Assembly (NCBI GenBank): GCA_028564705.1
Contig: JAPXFQ010001411.1
Coordinates: 447,501-511,500, forward strand
Direction: 5' to 3'
Length of the DNA stretch: 64,000 nucleotides
DNA from: Apricaphanius iberus
Lineage: Eukaryota; Chordata; Actinopteri; Cyprinodontiformes; Aphaniidae
The number at the start of each line of letters is the position of its first letter. Position 1 is the first letter of the stretch. Both the position numbers and the translations under genes were made by a program. Of the stretch, positions 45,297-57,169 are shown piece by piece. The notes under the pieces are model-generated. The model ran no database searches and was not told the origin of the DNA. It was given only the letters and a program-made list of their open reading frames with translations.

Positions 45297-46925
45297 CTAT
45301 GTTAAGTTTATATCCTGAGAAGCTTCCAAAACTTTTAAGTGTATCCAAAACATGAGCTCAGAAATATATAGTAAAAGGTCGAGCGCATATAACGAGACAT
45401 TGTGTTCAACCCCACCCCTCCTTATGCCTTGAACATAACAGTCTCCCTTCAGCGTTACAGAGAGTGGTTCAATTGCCAAGGTGAAAAGGAGGGGGGACAA
45501 TGGACAACCCTGCCTTGTTCCTTGTGTTAGAGGAAAAAATTGGAGAATTGTTCATAAAATTTAACCAAAAAGCCGTCAGGCCCTGGTGACTTTTTGCTGT
45601 TCATTGATTTGATGGCCCTGCAAATCTCGTTTAGTGTTATTGGGGAATCTAAAGAAGCACTCCCCTCAACAGTCAGCTTGGTCATGTCTATACTGTCAAA
45701 AAAGCGTAACATTGATGAGTCGTTAACTAGACAGTCTGATTTATATAGGCAAGAGTAAAAATTCATGAACATATTTATTTCATGGGGATCCAACGTTATT
45801 TGGTTAGCTGCATTTCTAATTTTAACAATCATCTGAGCAGCTCTTCTGCCTTTCAGATAATTTGCCAGCAAACGACCAGCTTTTTCCCCATGTTCATTTA
45901 TCATACCTCGGGCTGCATGTAATATTTTCTCTGCCTCAGAAGTGGAGATTAAATCAAACTCTGTTTGTGCTTCAATTTTCTGTTTGTTCAGTTCATTAGT
46001 TGGTGATAAAGCATTTTGGTTATCTATGTCAGAAATTAATTGCATCAACTCTTGCTTACGCCTATTAATGGTTCTCCTTGAATGGGCAGAGTATGAGATG
46101 ATTTAGCTCCTAAGGACAGCCTTTAAAGCCTCCCAGAGTAGACTTGAATTTGTATTGTTAACCTGATTAGTCTCGAGGTAAGTGTCTATAGTCTGATTTA
46201 TATGTGCAATAAAATTGTCATCAGGGTTAGAGATAAATTGTAATTCTAGTGTTAAAGGCGAATGATCCGAGATTACCCTTGCCTGATATTCAGTTGTTGT
46301 AACTAAGGGCAGTAGAGCTTTATCGATTACAAAGTTATCAATACGCGAGTGTGTTAAGTAGTTAAGTTAAGGTACATGGGAATAGAACGAGAACTTTTTG
46401 TCAACCTGATGTAGGTGCCGCCATATATCAACAAGACCATACTGGGACATGAGTTGCAAAAGAGCCTGTGCCATCTTTGGTGGCGTGGGATCCTTAGGGC
46501 TGGACTTATCTAGTTGGAACAGTATTCATATCCCCTCCCAATATCAAATGGTGAGAATGTAATTTTGGTATTGAAGAAACTAGTCTTTTTATAAAGTTTT
46601 CGTCATCATAATTAGGTGCATACACACTCACAAGTACAACTGGTTGTTGGCAAAGAGTACCCACTACAATCACATATCTGCCATTATTGTCAAATACAGT
46701 CTCTGACATATTAAAAGGAACATTTTTCCTGATCAATATAGCTGCTCTTTTTGTTTTATTGTTAAACCGAGGATGAAAGATATGAATGATCCAAGACTGG
46801 TTTAGTCGTTTCTGATCTATATTACGCAAGTGTGTTTCTTGGAGAAATATCAAATCCCCTTTTAGATCCTTAATATGAGAGAGAACTCTGGTCCTTTTAG
46901 TGGCACCATTAATGCCCCCTACATT
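45297..46925 (-). pseudogene. L1 ORF2: endonuclease and broken reverse transcriptase
   Basis: The endonuclease begins near 46925 (GGINGATKRTRVLSH), with IFLQETHL, VSVYAPN and the GGDMNTV motif by ~46510. A frame break follows, then 46048-45527 encodes the pre-RT region and RT start (INEHGEKAGRLLANYL, then NSKKSPGPDGFLVKFYEQF). The sequence then jumps directly to LTQGTRQGCPLSPLLF (45530-45480), so the part with the first catalytic Asp is deleted. The second site reads LYALDLLLYIS in place of a YADD-type motif. EN would nick target DNA and RT copy the RNA; neither complete enzyme can be made here. Confidence 0.8.
46049..46505 (-). other. L1 ORF2 linker, decayed
   Basis: The region between endonuclease and pre-RT, with stops in all frames. 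It is within the L1 by position; no further feature is seen. Confidence 0.5.
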
Positions 46926-47689
46926 CCAAGATAATTTTCAGACAATATGTCCATTGCACTTAATTGTACTGTTACTTGCCATAAGCTATTAATTGAGGAA
47001 AAAATAGATAATATCAATAAGAAAACAAAGATCTGTTTGGATTCCCATGTAAGTGAGGTACAGGTAAAATAGACAAAAAGTGTGACGACAGTGTCGGAGA
47101 ACAAAATGAAACAAGATGCACTCAGCCCTCCACTTACTTCCACACCCCCAAACGGAGTGAACAGGGTAATAATCGCTCCAAGGGCCTCCCGGGAGGCCAC
47201 TCTAAAGAACAACATTCTAATCTCTACTCAAAGAGTCCCCAGAGCAAATAAAATAAATAATTATAAAAACAAAACTCTAGCTACAATTGTTAAATAATAG
47301 CACCAATAGTCATGTTAACTCAGGCAAATCACCTTGACAAAGCACCCACTCTGCTGACCACTCCCTCAGTCATCAGGCAACCCACCCCACACTCTAAATA
47401 TTAGGTAATTTTAAAATCAAAATAAACCCAATACTGTATCAAAAAGCTAATAAAAATAATAGTAATAATATATATATATATACATACATACATACACACA
47501 CACGTACATATATATAATGAAGAGGAGAAAAAACAAAAAAACAGAAAAAGTACATATAATGTATCAATTCGTTTTCATCCGACAGTCTCAAATGCTCATC
47601 CATGCTCCCTCGGCGTCCTTTAGCGGTAGCCTTCAACAACGCAGGGTTAGCATTAAAAAGTTATCTGAGGGTATTCCAGCAGACCTTAT
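46926..47689 (-). other. L1 inter-ORF spacer region with AT and CA microsatellite
   Basis: Located between ORF1 and ORF2 of the L1. It includes a compound TA/CATA/CACA microsatellite at about 47468-47516. Open frames here (46919-47215, 47439-47639) have no recognised domain; part of 46926-47000 may be the start of ORF2. Confidence 0.5.
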
Positions 47690-48545
47690 AAGAATATGTT
47701 TAAGCATCCCCGGATAGATGTTGCTTGTAGAATTCTTCGGCAGCAGCTACAGATTCAAATTTGTAATCCATTTGCTCGTACGTAACACAGAGGACAGCAG
47801 GATAGCGGGGAAAGAACTTGACTCCCCTTTGGTAAAGCTTGGACTTGACTGGATTGAAAGCTGCCCGCTTCTTGGTGAGCTCAGCGCTGATGTCTGGGAA
47901 GATTAAAATCTTGACACCGTTGTAAAGCAGCTGCCCCCTTTTCCGGCAATGGCAAGAACTTTCTCCTTCTCCTGGAAGCGCAGGAAGCGGACAAGCATTG
48001 GCCTTGGCTTTTCGTTATCTGCGGGTTTTGCTCTGAAAGCCCTGTGCGCCCTGTCCAGCTCAGGCGGTCTGGTAAATGAAGGGTCTTGTAGGACCTCCAC
48101 AAAGAACTGGGACATGAAAGCTGTGGCATTGCGACCTTCGGAATTCTCTGGTAAGCCAATAATGCGAAAATTATTTCTACGCGAGCGGTTTTCGATGTCC
48201 TCTGTCTTTGCCTGTAGTTCGCTCTTTTCCTTCTCCAAAATGTCCACTCACCTCTCGATGTGATCAAGCCTGTCGCTGTGGTCAGCCAGGCCCGCTTCCA
48301 TGTCAGTCAGACGTGGCTCGTAAGCGTCTAGCTTTTTGCTAACATCATCCAGGGTTTGCTTTGAGGGGGAAAAGCGAAGCATTGATTTCCTTGAGAATGG
48401 CTGATCGGTTCCTCTCCAGTTCAGCCTGTAGCATGGACATAGGCACCGAGAGCTCGGCGGCGACGGCTAGTTCTTGTTCGTTAGCATTAGCTTGTTTGTT
48501 CGTGTCACCCTTTGATTTCGGTGGTTGCTTCAGCTTGCCTGACAT
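47690..48545 (-). pseudogene. L1 ORF1 (RNA-binding protein)
   Basis: It starts MSGKLKQPPKSKGDTNKQ at 48545, followed by a helical region (MLQAELERNRSAILKEI) and, after a frameshift near 48345-48260, a coiled-coil-like LEKEKSELQAKTEDIENRSR. The RRM-type core has NNFRIIGLPENSEG, then LDRAHRAFRAKPADNEKPRP and MLVRFLRFQEKEKVL. A second frame change near 47915 leads to the C-terminal domain (YNGVKILIFPDISAELTKKR, FYPRYPAVL-like), ending ~47690. The protein would coat L1 RNA as a trimeric chaperone. Confidence 0.8.
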
Positions 48546-48654
48546 TTTTGCTTGCTGCTTACTTTTGAATCAGTTTACTGTGATTTGTGGCTGTTGTATT
48601 GCATAAATATCAAAATCCTGCTCTGGGCTCTCTCGGCGCGTCTACTCTAGTCCG

Positions 48655-48977
48655 CCTTGACAGTATTTTTTCATAGTTTAGACTCACTGACCCGACCTAC
48701 AATAATTCTTGTATCCTCCCTAAGGAGTCTTTCTGTTATCTCTTCTAGTTTTTGGCCCAACAAAAGGGAGGGATCCTGGTACAATAGGTCCTTTTACTTC
48801 TGTAAAAAAAACCTTGTCCTTCAACCTCTGTGTAACCAGCTTGTTCCTTTTGAAATAATAAGGCCGGTTATATGAAACTACATATAAAAATGTTTACCCA
48901 AATATATGTAATGCAGGTTATACAAAAATGCATATAAAAGTGTTCACAAAGATATAATATTCTTCAATTCCCTCTTT
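48655..48977 (-). repeat. Family-A copy 2: proximal (U3) part of its 3' LTR
   Basis: On the minus strand, a polypurine tract (about 48990-48978, GAAAAGAGGGAAT) precedes TGAAGAATATTATATC. This resembles the copy-1 junction GAAAGAGGGAGT|TGTGGTATTA, although the second residues differ. The LTR is then broken by the L1. Confidence 0.5.
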
Positions 48978-49600
48978 TCATCCGTGTTAATCACAGATGA
49001 ACTACTTTCTCTGAAAATCTCCTTCAAGATCCTGGAAGGGAAGAACCCAGGAACGGATGCAAGGAATAGAGCAAGATCCACACAACACCATAGGTTAAAA
49101 CTTCAAAATGTAAATAGCAAATACACTTGTAACCTTAAAATTGTAATAAGAAAAACTGTAAGTCCCTCAATTGTTGATATACCCTCTTTTGACCTAATCT
49201 AAGTCCCTTATTTTAAATTACAACATTAACTGGTAGCTGTAGCCATCCCCAAAAATAAACACACAGAATTAAAACCCAAAATGTAAATAGTAAGAATAAG
49301 AATGTCTAAATGTGAAGAAATATCTAAGTCTAACTTTTAATGTATGTTAACACAGTGGAGGAGGCCCCAGAGAAAAACAATACAAATTAATACCCACAAG
49401 ATAATGAGAAACACAATTGACAATATGTTAACATTCTGAAATGAATCAAACCTAAGGTGTTAAGAAACCTGTGCAAACCTGTAAAAATTAAAAGTAAAAT
49501 GTAAATACATAAGAGTCTATGAGTTTTTCTTCCCTGTTCCTCTTCAACCCCCGTTGTAGAACCGTCTTTTTGGACTGCTGGCAGCTTCAGGGGTCGTTGT
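48978..49600 (-). mobile_element. Family-A copy 2: 3' internal region
   Basis: Reverse-complement homology to 200-400 of this window, including the TTTCTTAACACCTTAGGTTT and TTAGACATTCTTAT blocks. No reading frame is preserved. This defines family A as a repeat independent of its LTR. Confidence 0.6.
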
Positions 49601-49885
49601 GAAGCTCGTTGATGAGTTGTGATCCTTCCTCAGCTTCTGTATATCCCTCTTTGAGATAGCAATTTCAATTGCCCATCTCCCCTATTGGCAAATAGATCAC
49701 AACGGATCAATAATAGCAACCCCCAAACCAATCTTCTGGGTGAGTCAGACCCCGCCTCCTTTTGGCTTCAGCTTCAGCTTGGTAAAAACCTTCTCACCCT
49801 CTTTATGCTGCGTATTCCTGCGGATCCTGCTGAGTGTGCTGGAGGGTGCGGCCATGGAGCTGCACTGTGTTTGTGTTCCCAGCTG

Positions 49886-50188
49886 TCATCTAGAACTGGC
49901 TGAACCAATCGGGCTCCTCACGCTGTCTGTTGTAGACACATAGCCACACCCCTCCGCCCCAGAGGGTTCAGGAGCTGGACCTTGGACCCCTCCAGGAGCT
50001 GTAGTCAGGGACTTGACCAGAGCTGTCAGCTGCCGCACCTCTGGGATCAGAGGAGACCTGGAGCTCTCCACCTGCTGCTGGACCTGGGAGCATAAGCTTG
50101 TGAACATCTCATTAAAGTAACACATTTTGGTCCGGTATACTATTGATTCTTGATGGCCGTCAAAGTAATTTGGTGGGCCTGTTGCCAA
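49886..50188 (-). CDS. Unidentified 100-codon ORF
   Basis: It encodes MATGPPNYFDGHQESIVYRT, then FNEMFTSLCSQVQQQVESSR, a TALVKSLTTAPGGVQ stretch and a Gly/Pro/Ser-rich end. The composition (GC-rich, with a helical middle) differs from the AT-rich flanks. It lies about 0.9 kb upstream of the family-A 3' LTR on the same strand, so it may be part of that element. It could equally be the N-terminal exon of another transposon. I do not recognise a domain. Confidence 0.3.
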   Translation of the reverse strand: MATGPPNYFDGHQESIVYRTKMCYFNEMFTSLCSQVQQQVESSRSPLIPEVRQLTALVKSLTTAPGGVQGPAPEPSGAEGCGYVSTTDSVRSPIGSASSR

Positions 50189-51975
50189 TCAGCCCCGTCT
50201 GTGCAGTTGTGGTAGCCAATTTTTTACCTCAGGTCTAAATCCATACGCATCACCCCAATGTGTGAGCGAATGAGTGAATACTACAAGGAATCTGTAACCC
50301 CAAACCGGAGTTACCATATTGTATGTAATCAATCACCACCTATCCACTTAACCCAGACAAGCAAGTTTATTCATAAAGAAAGGAATTCAAATTGCTTCAC
50401 AGTTACATAAATTAAGAACACAAACAAACACCAACTTAGAAAAAAGATAAAAATAATTATTTACAATAAAAAGCAAGACTGCAGATAAAATACTTTCAAT
50501 TGTCCTAAAAGTCTCCATCACAGGTCTGACAGTAGGTTCGGAGGAGAAGTGACACCAAACCTGGCCTTCATAAACTTCATCCAAACCGTAATTTATTGAA
50601 AAAATGTTAAACCTACTTATTATTTTGCATAATCCTTTTAAATTCCAAATATGTTTAAGTGCTGCAACCATACATTACCACCTTGCAAAAAAATTTAATT
50701 GTGTACAGCTTGCCTATGTTTGCTTGTAACAGCGACCCACTATTTAAGTCACATTTGTTCCTGATTAAAAATTATTTATTTAATTAGCCGATCGGTCATT
50801 AAGTTAAAAAGAATCATAATCTGAAAAAAAATAGCACAAAATGTTCGTAAGTATATTTAATCTTCACTATATAATTTCCCCCTATTAATCATACTTTGGT
50901 ATCGTAATATAATGTTTGCTTTTCTCTTTTCTGAGTCATGAGTACCCCTGCAGAATGTTTTGTCCAATTGGACAAACTGGCAACTGGCAGAAAACTAATT
51001 GTCCAATTGTCCAATTAGTTTCTGCCAGTATGTGTAATGATAGGAGGATCATATACCAAAATAACCACTTATGTAATTTTAATATATTATAATAATGAAA
51101 ATACACCCTATAAAATGCAACAATTAAACTGTTATTTAACATTGGAATGTAAGGTAAAGGTTACTTCCTGATTCATTGTTTTTTATTAGATGTCCCCTCC
51201 ATTTTAATGTAATCTCACTGTACTGTGCTGAGAGATTTTTTTAGGTATCTGATTGAAAGATCCCTAAGGAAAGAGCAAACCCTTGCATTATTTTTGGTGC
51301 ATCACAGTTGTTGTTCCTGAGAAGTAAACAAAAACAGCTCCCTAATTGATGGATGTAAAAGTAAGCTCAAAAAAACATTTTGCCAAGTCAATATCTGTAA
51401 GTCAGTTTGAATAAGGACTCAAACTAGCCAATGCTTTGTAAGGGTTGGGTATGGCGCTTAAAGCAGGTTTAAGAGCCCCATTTATCGCTTTAAGATAATT
51501 TATTATTCTTTATTTTCCCCGTACCTTGTTCCTGTAGATAGAATAGTAGTGTTATAACTAGAACTTGATAGTTCTAAACGACCATTTATTTTTAAGCTTT
51601 CAAGTATGTCTTCTATTAATGCCTCAGGTTCATGTAACATTGAAAGTGCTAGATGGGGTCAGGATGTTTCAGTTCAAAAGTAATAGGCTCAATTTGCATA
51701 AAACCAACATCAATTGGATCAGAGGATCGCAGTGTACGGGGAGTCATCTATATTTTCCTGTTTTCCATTTATTCAATTATGCTGGACAGGTATAAATGTT
51801 GTTAAGAACAGCCTCAAAACTTTACCTTTTTTCTAGCTTTTAACTGATTACTACTTATTCACCTTTTTTACCTATATTGATTGTTTCATTTACTTATTTT
51901 AATTATAGTTAAATTTTAATACACATCCATTCTAAAATGTCATAATAATTTTATTATCCATTCTAGCTTTTGTAA
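50189..51975. other. Unassigned region with a near-perfect palindrome
   Basis: No gene seen. The only structure is the inverted repeat at 50983-51029, annotated separately. Open frames at 50387-50671 and 51565-51795 lack features. Confidence 0.5.
50983..51029. repeat. Inverted repeat, ~19-bp arms
   Basis: ACTGGCAGAAAACTAATTG is followed after 9 nt by CCAATTAGTTTCTGCCAGT, its reverse complement with one bulged A. A second palindrome, TTGTCCAATTGGACAA, lies just upstream. It may be a small MITE, a hairpin RNA source or an element terminus. Confidence 0.7.
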
Positions 51976-52080
51976 TCTTAAGCACATCTTTTAAGCACTT
52001 TGAATTGCTCTTTCTGCATGAAAAGTGTTATATAAATAGTTTTGACTTGATTTTGATTTGATTTAAATATTCCATCACAA
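51976..52080 (+). mobile_element. L2 LINE 3'-tail remnant
   Basis: The GCACTTTGAATTGC...ATGAAAAGTGTTATATAAATA signature followed by repeats of TTGATT is the common 3' end of fish L2 elements. Only ~100 bp are recognisable. Confidence 0.6.
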
Positions 52081-55000
52081 TTTAGCTTAGCCTAAATTTA
52101 GTACATCCCTGTGGATGAAAAGAATATTATTTAAGTACCTATCCCGTCTGTTACAGTTGTATATTAATAAGGAAATGTGAGGAACCGCTCCCTCATCCAT
52201 CATTTGGATTTTATTTTTTTAAGTATTGAATTTGCTAGCAAACATCGCTTTCTCAACACACCAAACAGGGACCTGATGTGACAGGCCGAGTTCTTCGTTC
52301 CACCCAACTTTCGAATTGTTCTTGGTAGAGGATGAGGTGTTACATAGAGAGGATCTGGGGGGAAACATGGAGGGATCGGAATTCAAGCAACCAGGGCTTC
52401 CAGGCAGTTAGAAAAGCAGAGGCAGTTCCTGGTATTCCACAATGTGTCAGCAGCCTTTGGCATGTCACCTTTTAAGCAGAAATTGTCCATTTTGTTCACA
52501 GCACAAGTGAGTTCGTACACTTTTTCATTTGAAAGTTCACTATGATGAGGTGTTTTTTTAAGGTGGCCCCTATGTATTCACCAGAAAAAGGGGAAATATT
52601 GTCCATTCAGTCATTGTGTGCAGACTGCCACCTTTTTTTCTTTCTTTTTCGGCCTCAGGGAAAGTCTGCGCCTCTCATGAGTATTCATTGGCTCTCTCTC
52701 TTCTCTCATTGGGAGAAAAGCAGAGCAAAGCAAAGAGGTGGTTGCAACGGAGCCATGTCACACCTTTCGTGGTGTGTATTTTGGAATGTATCCGGAGCTC
52801 TCTTCCTTTGCCCAGGCACATACTGTTATCTGAGAGCAATCATACTTTGATGGGGTATTATTTTTATTTTTTTTTCTACGTCCGGTGGCATTTTTATTTA
52901 AAAATTTTCTCTTCAGATTCAGTCTCTTTCCACAAATGTTGAATTTAAATTCCTTTCCCCCTCAGACTGGTCTTACATCACCCATATTTTCTACTGAACG
53001 TACTGTGGGACCCCTCTTTTTTACTTTTATTTTAATCAGTTATACATTAGTAGACGAAAACTATTCCATCATTTCTCCAGTATTAGTTATGGTAAAAATA
53101 TACTAATTTATAGGTTTGTTCTTCCTGCTGCTTTCTCCGCCTTTGCTCTTCTCTTGCTTAGGTTCCTCCCGTCTAACCTCTGTTGCATCTGTCTCGCTCA
53201 CCTTGTAAAAATGTATCTTTCAGGCATAAGTGCTCGATCTTTATCCAATGATATACAGGTTATTAAATTTAGCTATCTTTTCTAGACACTTACTCTTTCC
53301 CTCTATCACTTTCCTGTCACTCCTACAGAAATAGCAACGTACGCATCCCTTTTCTTCTTCCTGCATGAAACGGCTTCTCTCACAATGCTTTTTTTTTTTT
53401 ACACATCTGAGTCATGATCATTCTATACTTTATCAATGCAATGCTTTTCTTTTTTTTGTCAATTTGATAAATGTCTTGTTCATGTCATGTAAATAAAATA
53501 TTTATAAAGATGGACCACTGCAATATTTTGTCAACATGTTTTAAGTTCTCTTTTCAGCGATTTTAACCATCATCTATTTATTCCAACCTAAAAAACCTGT
53601 TGGGTTTTCAATCTGTCCTTTATCAATGCAGCCTGCATTTTATTCTTAGTTAGCCAATTTAATCCTATTTAGAAACCCACTATATTTTTTGACACTGTTG
53701 AGTTACATATAAAAGTGCCCCTGTACTCCATGCGTTACGGTAACCTGGGGGGAATGAATGTTGAAGGTGCGTGTTGAAGGTGGATAACAAAAATCTGTAT
53801 CAAGATCCAAATGTGTTTAAATTTAACAAGGTATCTGTTTGTGTAATTTTTTTAATCTTTTATCGTAGATAAACTTTCAAATTCAATATTTCTCATTTTA
53901 TTCACAGGTTTTTAACTGTAATAATGCGTTCTGTAATATTACCCTGGAAAAGCAACAGTTAATGCCATAGCAAAACATTTACTTTAACCTATCTTACATC
54001 AAAACAATAAAGTTCTCCAATCTAATTTTTCTAGGTTCACAGAAAGTTGCGAATACTTAAGGACATTTCTTCCGTGGGACAAGAAGAAACACCATAAAGT
54101 AAAAATAATGGAACCCCAAGATCTTGCATATTTTCAAGGGATTTTTGTATGCACAATCACCTTTATCTGACAGTCTATAGTACTGTATAGTACATGTGGC
54201 ACACACACACACACAAAAAAAGAAATACTAGCAGATGATAGGACTCAAACTAAAGAGGGGAACAAAAGGCCCTGCTTAATGAACACCGGCATTAATTACT
54301 TTGTTACACAATGACTTTGAATTCTTTTGGTATAATTAAAAAAAGGATTTCCTTTCCATTGTTAACTTAACTGCACTCAATTTAATTATGTGAATAGGAG
54401 AAACCTAAAAAATATTTACTAGATTTGTCTCTAAATTCAAAGACCTTTTGGCATTACTCAAGTCCAATACTGCAATTTGTACACAAAACATTTCTCTAGA
54501 AAAGCATTCTCTAAACACACGCTTTACACACCTGTCATGTCTTTGTTTTCCTTACCTCCAAATCATGCATAGCACTGTGAAAGTGAATTACACAAATAAA
54601 ACAGCCTTGTCCTTAACTAAAAAAAATCTAATCAACAAAAACAAAACAAACGACTAAAATCAAATATACAATTTCAACAACAAATAAAACAGTCAGCCTT
54701 CCTTTCCAAAAACAAATAGTACTTAAATGGGCAACACTGTCTGCAGGGGTTAAATACATTGTCAAATGGTCCGAACTGTAATATAAATACATATTATTAT
54801 TTTTGTTTTTTAAACCCAACACATCCAATTTCATAGTCAGCCCGAGAAGTTCTTAATCTTAAAAGTTCCTTTCTGGAAAAGGGAGTAGCCTCAAGCAAAC
54901 TGTGGAAAACCCAGAAAAGCCATACGAGTACTGCTCAACAGGACACGAAGCTAAAAAAGAAATCCATAAAGTGTCTTTCTCACTATTCATTACTGTCTAC

Positions 55001-56708
55001 ACGAACATGTGCAAGTAATCCTCAATTACCCACCATTATTTGAAGCTTGTATAATCAGTCTTTCCCCTAAAAACTGTGGTTTATCTGAACCTAAGAAGGA
55101 ACTAGCCTCTGCTACAGACTATTCAGGGCTGCATCAGTGTTTTAAACGTAAGGCTTTGATTCATTTATTATAGCCCTAGACTAAATTTGAACTCAGAAAG
55201 TCTCAACTTCCCATTTACCAAGGTGGCATTTATCCAAATTCACAAAGGTTAATTTGGCATGGTAGACTCTTAACTCAGGTAATTATTTAAAACAAATAGT
55301 CTCTGTACAATATAAACACAAACATGAAAACAGTCCAGATTCTTACTACTAATTAAATTAACTTTTTGAAATGTGATCCGGAATAATTACCATTTATTAA
55401 ACTCAATTTGGCAATAAACACAAAAAAAATTGCTCAACCACATTCCAATTTGTTAAATAAATATTCCAAGCAGTAAAAGGTTTTCTATTTAAGGAAAAAT
55501 ATGCCTTATTTAATGGACCACAGTGTAGCTCCTGAGAGGCACTAGGTTTTAGGTGAACCATTTAATCAATTACGATAACTCGAATTTGATATTACCTTTT
55601 ACCCTTTTGTCATTATCTAGCCAGAGGCTTCTATTGATTAGTTATTAAAGTGATTAACGCCTCTTATCAATTCTGTTCGAAACCCAAAAAAATAGTGGCT
55701 AGTCATTTTCCTTTTTCAAAGAAAGGAAAGAAAAATTCTGCAAACAATGACAATTTTGGATAGAATTCTGTTCATTATCGCTTTGAAAAAAACTCAAATC
55801 GAATCTTCCTCAAACAAGGAATATGCACAAATAACCTGCCAATGCCACTTGTCCATACCATTTTCCGGGGGTCTCCTGTCAACCGTCTCTATTCTCCTCT
55901 GATAAATTGGTCACTCATCCTGGAGAGACAGAACAGCAATGTTAAGAACCAGTTGGATTACGTTCTGGTTAAGTTTAATCCCTTAAAAGAAAAGAAAAAC
56001 AGAAACAAAATTGAAAAATGTAGTTGGTTGTCACAAGCAAAACTCACAGGACCACTGTGTTGTTAAAATCGGTGGTCTCTAAAGAACAATTTCAGACATA
56101 TTATTTTTACTTAAAATTGAAGCATCTCACCTGTAATTACAAGATATCAGGTGCCTCATTTTAAAGCAGCAACAATTTGATGCATATACTAGGGCTAAAA
56201 AGTAACTGCAGATGTTATATTAAAGAACAGCATAAAATCAAACACACTGCTTCACTTACAAATCAAAGGTTCTGAAAATCAAAGAACAATCAGATCTTAT
56301 CAGAACATACATGCACAATTATAATAAAGTGGCTCCACCCAGCTGAAACAAAGGACAAACGTGTCCTACTCTTAGAATTCTTCCTTCCATGATGGGAGGA
56401 TAGGCTTTGAAGAAGGGTTATCCTTGGACGGGAAAAAGGGCTTAATCCATTCACCTGAGTTGCGCAAGAGAGGCGGACAGAACACGGATGGCTGATCAGC
56501 GCTTGTAGAATACACCACCGCACACAGCAGTGAGCCGCGGTGCGTGGCAGAGAAACAGGAATTTGTCCCGGGCAGTTTTGAAGAGATCAGACAGTCCCGC
56601 CGCTAAGATCCCAAGGGGGGAAGAGGAGAGAGAGCGCTCGAGCACGTTTTCAGGTGATTAGGATAGATCCTCCCTTGACCAAGAATGGCATTGGAAAAAA
56701 GAAGGTTG
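52081..56708. other. Unassigned AT-rich region
   Basis: About 4.6 kb with no recognised gene or transposon. Open frames (52542-53106, 54448-54834, 55842-56066) are short and without domain features. 56290-56708 is GC-richer, and its minus strand looks like the region downstream of a promoter, next to the LTR-like block that follows. It may be host intergenic or intronic DNA. Confidence 0.45.
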
Positions 56709-56979
56709 TCAGTAGTTAAAAAATCTTTTCAGCTGGAGAATTTCGAATGTCCCTCCGACAAGCACAAGGCTTGGTGGCCAAATGGGGCAAACCAGCTGAT
56801 TCAGGTAGCTTTATAAACTCTGGTGGCGTTATCCAAGATAGCGGCTCTGGGGTGATCAGGTGGAAACTGGCGGCCAATGAGCTTTGAGGAACTAGAGGGA
56901 GGTGGCGGTTAGCCCGATGCAAGGAATGCTTGGAGAATGAGTCCATTTAGTATTTAATATTTAATATTTACTGACTGAC
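56709..56979 (-). repeat. LTR-like block
   Basis: On the minus strand the block starts TGTCAGTCAGTAAATATT and ends AACTACTGACA, giving inverted TGTCAG/CTGACA ends. A TATA-like GTTTATAAAGC lies near its middle. No target duplication, primer site or polypurine tract is seen, so it could be another kind of repeat or a promoter. Confidence 0.3.
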
Positions 56980-57019
56980 AACAAAACACATCAAAAGGAA
57001 AATTGAAAAGCTAACTTAA

Positions 57020-57165
57020 ATGAAAGATAGAAACTGATTTGCATTTCATTGTGTGTAGTATTTGAACCCCTACTAACTCAGACCGTCCTCAAGTGAAATA
57101 CGACCACACAGGTCGATTGTGCAATCTGTGAAAACGACCCTTTATTCCGTATGTGACACTTTGTT
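57020..57165. other. Unassigned spacer before the Kolobok-like element
   Basis: Short non-coding flank with nothing recognised. Confidence 0.4.
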
Positions 57166-57169
57166 TTAA

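Larger units (their letters stand above)
43086..48654 (-). mobile_element. L1 LINE, near full length, inserted in a family-A LTR
   Basis: Minus-strand order: 5' leader (~48654-48546), ORF1 (48545 to ~47690), spacer, ORF2 endonuclease (from ~46925), RT fragments (46048-45297), C-terminal region (~44700-43300) and an A-rich 3' end (T-run at 43083-43092 on plus). Frameshifts are frequent and the RT core is deleted, so the copy is dead. It contains a 401-bp RTE insertion at 44770-45170. The exact 5' end and target duplication could not be fixed. Confidence 0.85.
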
